The notes under the pieces: model-generated | Database searches by the model: none | What the model was told of the DNA's origin: nothing | The model's input: only the letters and a program-made list of their open reading frames with translations | Translations under genes and position numbers: made by a program | Shown: in pieces, positions 62,281 to 64,000 of the stretch | Position numbering within the stretch: position 1 is the first letter of the stretch | Layout of the letters: each line of letters starts with the position of its first letter | From: Paenibacillus plantarum | GTDB lineage: Bacteria; Bacillota; Bacilli; Paenibacillales; NBRC-103111 | NCBI RefSeq assembly: GCF_013141695.1 | Contig: NZ_WHNY01000067.1 | Location: 689,512 to 753,511 of the forward strand | Length of the DNA stretch: 64,000 nt | Reading direction: 5' to 3'

Positions 62281-62412
62281 CAAATTCAAAAAAACTATTC
62301 GAACATATTAATCATGGATAATATGTGAAATAGCTTATATTTATTGATTTTTATAAAATTTGCTCTTGATAAACTCGGAAAATAAAGTATTAGACTGGCG
62401 TTAGCGTTAAGC

Positions 62413-62786
62413 TCCCTCATAGAATAAGGATTTTCTCACGAATGCTCGCTCATTCGCAGGATTTCAATATGCATGGTAAATAGGAGTTCAGTTGTTTGGG
62501 TCTTGTGGGGCAGGTAGTTCCGTTAGAGCGCATGCGGGAACAGAAGGTGCTGATGTGTTTACAACATCTTCCATAAAGATGTTATGCTGCACGCTTCTCT
62601 CCACAAGGTCCTTGGGGATTTACTCTCCCAAATCTCGACGGGTCTTTGCCCTCACATTCCTTCGTCCTATCTATCCAAGGTGTGGAGTCCGATCAACGTT
62701 AACGGAACGGGTCTATGCCCTAAAGCGTAAAAATCTCGGTACTCCGTGCTTTCTTTGTGAGATCCTGCGAATGAGCCAATTTACGT
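62413..62786 (-). mobile_element. Conserved noncoding IS110 end or MITE-like element, copy B
   Basis: Minus-strand counterpart of 32352-32719, about 374 bp, with the same 24-bp inverted repeats (62438-62461 and 62763-62786) and shared outer bases (TGAGGGA end). Conserved internal blocks include CAAAGAAAGCACGGAG and CTCCACACCTTGGATAG. Follows an IS110 transposase fragment on the minus strand. Likely encodes a bridge-type RNA. Confidence 0.65.
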
Positions 62787-62795
62787 GTCAGGGTT

Positions 62796-63083
62796 GCCAC
62801 ATCAATGCCTTGATCCACCAACCAGTTGGCAATATTGAACCAGTAGTGACCGGTGCTCTCCAATCCCACATCGACGTCATTCATGCCGTGCATCTTCTGT
62901 AATTTCCGAATACTTTGTTCTAAATGCTCATATCCAGCAAGGTCATACGAAAATAGAATAGGGCGCTTGGTGAGGACAACACCTCGAAAATTAATGGCTT
63001 GTGCTGCATGTTTCTCCTTGGCAATGTCGATGCCTATGACAGTTGTGCTTTATCTATGGAGAATGTTTGTCCTTCTTTTGCCA
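62796..63083 (-). pseudogene. IS110-family transposase N-terminal fragment
   Basis: Minus-strand frame TVIGIDIAKEKHAAQAINFR, VLTKRPILFSYDLAGYEHLE, DVDVGLESTGHYWFNIANWL: the RuvC-like DEDD N-domain of IS110 (first Asp in GIDIAKE, Glu in GLESTG). It lacks a start in frame and is cut after about 90 residues, where the noncoding element begins. It inserted into the GNAT gene. Confidence 0.75.
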
Positions 63084-63443
63084 TGGCTACAAGAGAGAGT
63101 AAGAGCGAAGATTGAAATCATTACAAAGAAAACTAGAGATATCATCTTTGTTTACGAACAAGACACCGAGGTAATAGGATATATTCATGGAAGCCCGTAT
63201 GAGTTACTTTTTTCCGACTCCTTAATAAATGTTCTAGGATTTGTTGTTAAAGAAAGTTACAGGAATCAGGGTATAGGCAGTATCTTGATTGATCACCTGG
63301 AACAATGGGGAAAGGACAGTGGATATTCTGGAATAAAACTGTTATCCCACCCAAGTCGAATTCATGCTCACGGGTTCTATGAGAGACGAGGCTATATTTT
63401 TACAAAGAATCAAAAGAATTATATTAAAAAACTCGAAGACTAA
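63084..63443 (+). pseudogene. GNAT acetyltransferase, 5'-truncated by IS110
   Basis: VRAKIEIITKKTRDIIFVYE, VIGYIHGSPYELLFSDSLIN, LGFVVKESYRNQGIGSILID (acetyl-CoA loop Q/R-x-x-G-I-G-S) and HPSRIHAHGFYERRGYIF are GNAT landmarks. The first 35-40 residues of the family are missing; the open frame upstream is antisense of the IS110 fragment. The stop abuts attC-like repeat R. Confidence 0.75.
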
Positions 63444-63512
63444 ACTTACGGAAACGATAGTACAACAAGTCAAGCCAGGCTGCCGGTAATCGGCAGCCTG
63501 GCTGTATTAATT
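63444..63512. repeat. attC-like repeat R
   Basis: ACTTACGGAAACGATAGTAC, then a perfect hairpin AGCCAGGCTGCCG/CGGCAGCCTGGCT with a 5-nt loop. The right half is weak. Immediately follows the GNAT stop. Confidence 0.55.
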
Positions 63513-63584
63513 AGCAAAATAGTATTTGGCGATCAATAATAGCTGCCTTAACCGATCGGCAATCTTGTAGGTAGTTTTCCATTT

Positions 63585-63953
63585 TCAATAGGAAGTAGAA
63601 TTATCTTCAGATAATGCCTGTTGTTTGTAAAATGACTTATAGTATCGCTGAATCTTGCTGTCATAATAACTACGGACTTCGCAATCAGGTATCCAAATTC
63701 CCTTTTGCTCTATTGCAATTAAAGTCTCCTGTAATATCCGTTCGCGTTCTGGACGTTTTAATTGTCGTTGATGCTCGAGTATCAGAGAGATCGTCTTACT
63801 TCTGAGTAAAGAAGCTATCCACTCTTTTTGTCTCAGCTTTAAAGCGGAAAACTTCTTGTTGGTTTGAAGCAATCTTCCATTTACTCGTATATGATTTTTC
63901 AACACTTCAAACCCCCAGTTTTTGACGTTTATGGGCTCGATCAACGATACCAT
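63585..63953 (-). CDS. Unknown protein, basic and helical
   Basis: 122 residues from ATG 63953 (AGGAAAAG upstream). VSLIEPINVKNWGFEVLKNH, KFSALKLRQKEWIASLLRSK, then several charged helices and an acidic Ser-rich end. No family recognised. The length and charge suggest a nucleic-acid-associated protein, but nothing decisive is visible. The last 47 bases of the window show only its upstream region. Confidence 0.55.
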   Translation of the reverse strand: MVSLIEPINVKNWGFEVLKNHIRVNGRLLQTNKKFSALKLRQKEWIASLLRSKTISLILEHQRQLKRPERERILQETLIAIEQKGIWIPDCEVRSYYDSKIQRYYKSFYKQQALSEDNSTSY

Positions 63954-64000
63954 GCGCTTTTCCTATTTTACCTGATATCTAATGAACCGTGAAGCTGTTA

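Larger units (their letters stand above)
55335..62396. mobile_element. Tn554-like transposon with 18-bp direct repeats
   Basis: A tnpA-tnpB-tnpC module at the left end and two cargo genes lie between exact copies of AAAATAAAGTATTAGACT (55335-55352 and 62379-62396), about 7.06 kb apart. Tn554-type elements integrate by tyrosine recombinases and leave no classic inverted ends, so a repeated core at both junctions is expected. The outer limits are inferred from this repeat alone. Confidence 0.55.

Noticed and set aside
62492..62902. Open frame across IS110 copy B
   Set aside because: It spans the noncoding element and the antisense of the transposase fragment.
1..64000. CRISPR array, tRNA or rRNA genes
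   Set aside because: No regularly spaced identical repeats and no tRNA or rRNA-like sequences were noticed on either strand.

Overview
The window looks like a chromosomal segment of a Paenibacillus-type Bacillota. Evidence: Gram-positive ribosome binding sites (AGGAGG class), lipoprotein lipoboxes, a LipM-type octanoyltransferase, a class II ribonucleotide reductase, and stalk-domain and RHS surface proteins. Bases 1-10.8 kb are backbone: an SNF2-type helicase (cut by the window edge), lipM, a TrpXYZ-like ABC importer with a structured leader, a D-amino-acid aminotransferase, and nrdJ behind a LexA-type operator. nrdJ is split inside its catalytic N-x-C-x-E motif by a 1232-nt intervening sequence with the splice-site signatures of a group I intron and a frameshifted homing endonuclease.

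From about 10.8 kb on the DNA is accessory and AT-rich. Directly after nrdJ (10.8-15.3 kb) is a Tn7-like relic: a candidate transposon end with three repeats, two TniQ proteins, an XRE regulator, a free-standing Mu-type transposase beta-barrel and an unknown protein. An IS1182-like element and IS110 remnants follow. The 20-31.5 kb stretch is a defence-type island: an orphan type I restriction-like helicase with a degenerate DEAD box, a HEAT-like plus nuclease-like gene pair, a small gene plus Rad50/SMC-like ATPase pair, and a DUF6602 pair.

The most unusual signal lies at 15.3-17.6 kb and 32.7-40.3 kb. Small unrelated genes, all on the + strand (DUF2716, SUKH, lipoproteins, membrane proteins, AraC, a PgsA paralogue, a TraB-like protein), are each followed by a related structured repeat: a CTAACG/CGTTAG dyad with a 5-nt spacer, then GAATA, a variable perfect hairpin, then TATTGAAGTAACG, then GGGCA, then GTTTARCG. 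This order (R''-spacer-L''-hairpin-L'-spacer-R') is that of integron attC sites, and several stop codons lie inside the first box. No integron integrase is visible, so it resembles an integrase-less cassette array in a Gram-positive. Isolated copies occur at 22.3, 62.2 and 63.4 kb.

Bases 41.6-53.4 kb hold a secreted RCC1/fibronectin protein ending in a YD motif, a 1922-residue RHS protein with a restriction-nuclease-like toxin tip, its putative lipoprotein immunity gene, and a displaced toxin tip with Imm53 between direct repeats. Bases 55.3-62.4 kb are a Tn554-like transposon (tnpA, tnpB, tnpC) bounded by an exact 18-bp direct repeat and carrying a stalk-domain protein and a WecA/TagO-like enzyme. 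The right end has an IS110 relic, a truncated GNAT gene and an unknown minus-strand gene. I saw no tRNA, rRNA or CRISPR.
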